Source: Pseudomonadota bacterium
Lineage (GTDB): Bacteria > Pseudomonadota > Alphaproteobacteria > Caulobacterales > Caulobacteraceae
DNA length: 13,173 nucleotides
Assembly (NCBI GenBank): GCA_023390245.1
Contig: JAEWDF010000043.1
Coordinates: 1 to 13,173, forward strand
Direction: 5' to 3'
The notes under the pieces: model-generated
Seen by the model: only the letters and a program-made list of their open reading frames with translations
Databases searched by the model: none
What the model was told of the DNA's origin: nothing
Shown: one piece after another, positions 12,402 through 13,173 of the stretch
Position numbering within the stretch: the first letter of the stretch is position 1
Layout: each line of letters opens with the position of its first letter
Program-made: the position numbers and the translations under genes

Positions 12402-13173
12402 CAGGCGGACCCGTCGGCTTCGTCGCCGCCGGCCTCGGCGCGGCGCGGGCGGCGCAGCGACTGGTGGGCGATGGCGACGAGGATGAGGGTGGTCGCGCCA
12501 ACCACCAGGATGAAGACGCCGAGGTCGAACAGGACCGCCGTGGCCAGCGGCGTCCGGCCCAGCGGCCCCAGGTCGAGATAGGCGAACCAGGAGGTGAGGA
12601 ACGGATAGCCGAAGGCCCATGACCCCAGGCCGGTGATCAGGACGGTCGACAGGCCCGCCGCGATCCACTGCACGGGAGCGACCCGCACGCGCGCCTCCAC
12701 CCAGCGGACGCCGCCGGCCATGTACAGCAGGATCAGCGCCACCGACGCCGTCAGCCCCGCCGCGAAGCCTCCGCCCGGCAGGTCATGGCCCCGCAGGAAC
12801 AGGTGGACGGCGAACAGCAGGATCACCGGCACCATCAGCTGGATGATCAGGCCCGGCACGCGCAGGTATTCCGTCAGGGTCTGGCCCCGCTCGCGGTCGG
12901 AGCGTCCCTGGTCGATCTGCTCCTGGGCCTGCTTCTGCGGCGGCGCCTCCACGCTTTCCGCCGCCGGCCGGAAACGGCGCAGCAGGGCGTAGACCGCCAG
13001 GGCGACGATGGCCAGGACGGTGATCTCGCCGAAGGTGTCAAAGCCTCGGAAGTCGACCAGGATGACGTTGACCGCGTTGCGCCCGCCGCCCTCGGCATAG
13101 GCCTGGGCCAGGAAGAATTCCGAGATCGAGTCATCGGCCGGCCGGGTCATCGCCGCATAGGCCAGGCCGGCCA
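12401..13173 (-). CDS. mnhA: Mrp-type cation/H+ antiporter fused subunit A/B, C-terminal part (cut by window edge)
   Basis: The reading frame is open to the last base, so only the C-terminal ~256 residues are visible. Window codons before the first internal ATG (13150) read AGLAYAA, continuing into MTRPADDSISEFFL, so 13150 is not the real start. The visible part has two pieces. First comes the end of MrpA, with GGGRNAVNVILVDFRGFDTF and a membrane helix ending in LLRRFRP. After a charged linker of about 40 residues comes a complete MrpB-like domain with LRGHDLPGGGFAAGL and four hydrophobic segments. Thus A and B are one polypeptide, the group-2 (six-gene) Mrp/Pha arrangement known from alphaproteobacteria. 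Subunit A is the other proton/ion-conducting core protein. The stop overlaps the mnhC start by one base. The operon promoter lies outside the window. Confidence 0.95.
   Translation of the reverse strand, partial: AGLAYAAMTRPADDSISEFFLAQAYAEGGGRNAVNVILVDFRGFDTFGEITVLAIVALAVYALLRRFRPAAESVEAPPQKQAQEQIDQGRSDRERGQTLTEYLRVPGLIIQLMVPVILLFAVHLFLRGHDLPGGGFAAGLTASVALILLYMAGGVRWVEARVRVAPVQWIAAGLSTVLITGLGSWAFGYPFLTSWFAYLDLGPLGRTPLATAVLFDLGVFILVVGATTLILVAIAHQSLRRPRRAEAGGDEADGSA

Noticed and set aside
1..13173. CRISPR array, tRNA or rRNA genes, insertion sequence, prophage
   Set aside because: No regularly spaced direct repeats, tRNA-like cloverleaf, rRNA sequence, transposase or integrase was seen on either strand.

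Overview
The window looks like chromosomal DNA of a high-GC alphaproteobacterium, most likely a member of the Caulobacteraceae such as Brevundimonas. That placement is inferred from the strong GC bias, the protein flavour (cysteine-free L33, fused MrpA/B) and the gene order rnr - nudix - rpmG. No 16S or other marker is present to confirm it. Coding density is very high. The longest stretch without a gene is the ~240 bp between lysE and mnhG (9084-9321), and it contains a pair of inverted palindromic repeats.

Layout. (1) 1-107 is a compact palindromic element with three hairpins. (2) 124-3993, minus strand: cystathionine beta-synthase, then a cystathionine gamma-synthase/lyase 4 nt later, then a YbdG-type mechanosensitive channel after a small hairpin. 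The first two genes form a probable reverse trans-sulfuration (homocysteine to cysteine) operon. (3) 3994-4157 is a divergent control region with inverted repeats. (4) 4158-4846, plus strand: a Phd/YefM-type antitoxin and a PIN-domain toxin with a 4-nt start/stop overlap, ending 8 nt before rnr. (5) 4855-8368, plus strand: RNase R, a Nudix hydrolase with a split Nudix box, a small DUF333 lipoprotein, and ribosomal protein L33 (rpmG) with its own promoter and a textbook terminator. (6) 8451-9083, plus strand: a LysE/RhtB-type amino acid exporter. (7) 9118-9249 is the inverted repeat pair between convergent genes. (8) 9322-13173, minus strand: a six-gene group-2 Mrp/Mnh/Pha cation/proton antiporter operon, mnhAB (fused, cut by the window edge) - C - D - E - F - G. 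Every junction in it is a 1- or 4-nt start/stop overlap.

How the genes fit together. RNase R, the Nudix hydrolase and L33 form an RNA-turnover/translation neighbourhood that I recall as conserved in alphaproteobacteria, often with topA upstream. Here the toxin-antitoxin pair sits where topA would be expected. The Mrp subunits assemble into one membrane complex that exports Na+ in exchange for H+. YbdG (osmotic down-shock) and Mrp (alkali/salt) both serve ion homeostasis but are far apart and not co-regulated in any way I can see.

I found no clear sign of a wholly new multi-gene system. The best leads are the toxin-antitoxin/rnr junction, the palindromic element at the left edge, and the inverted repeat pair.
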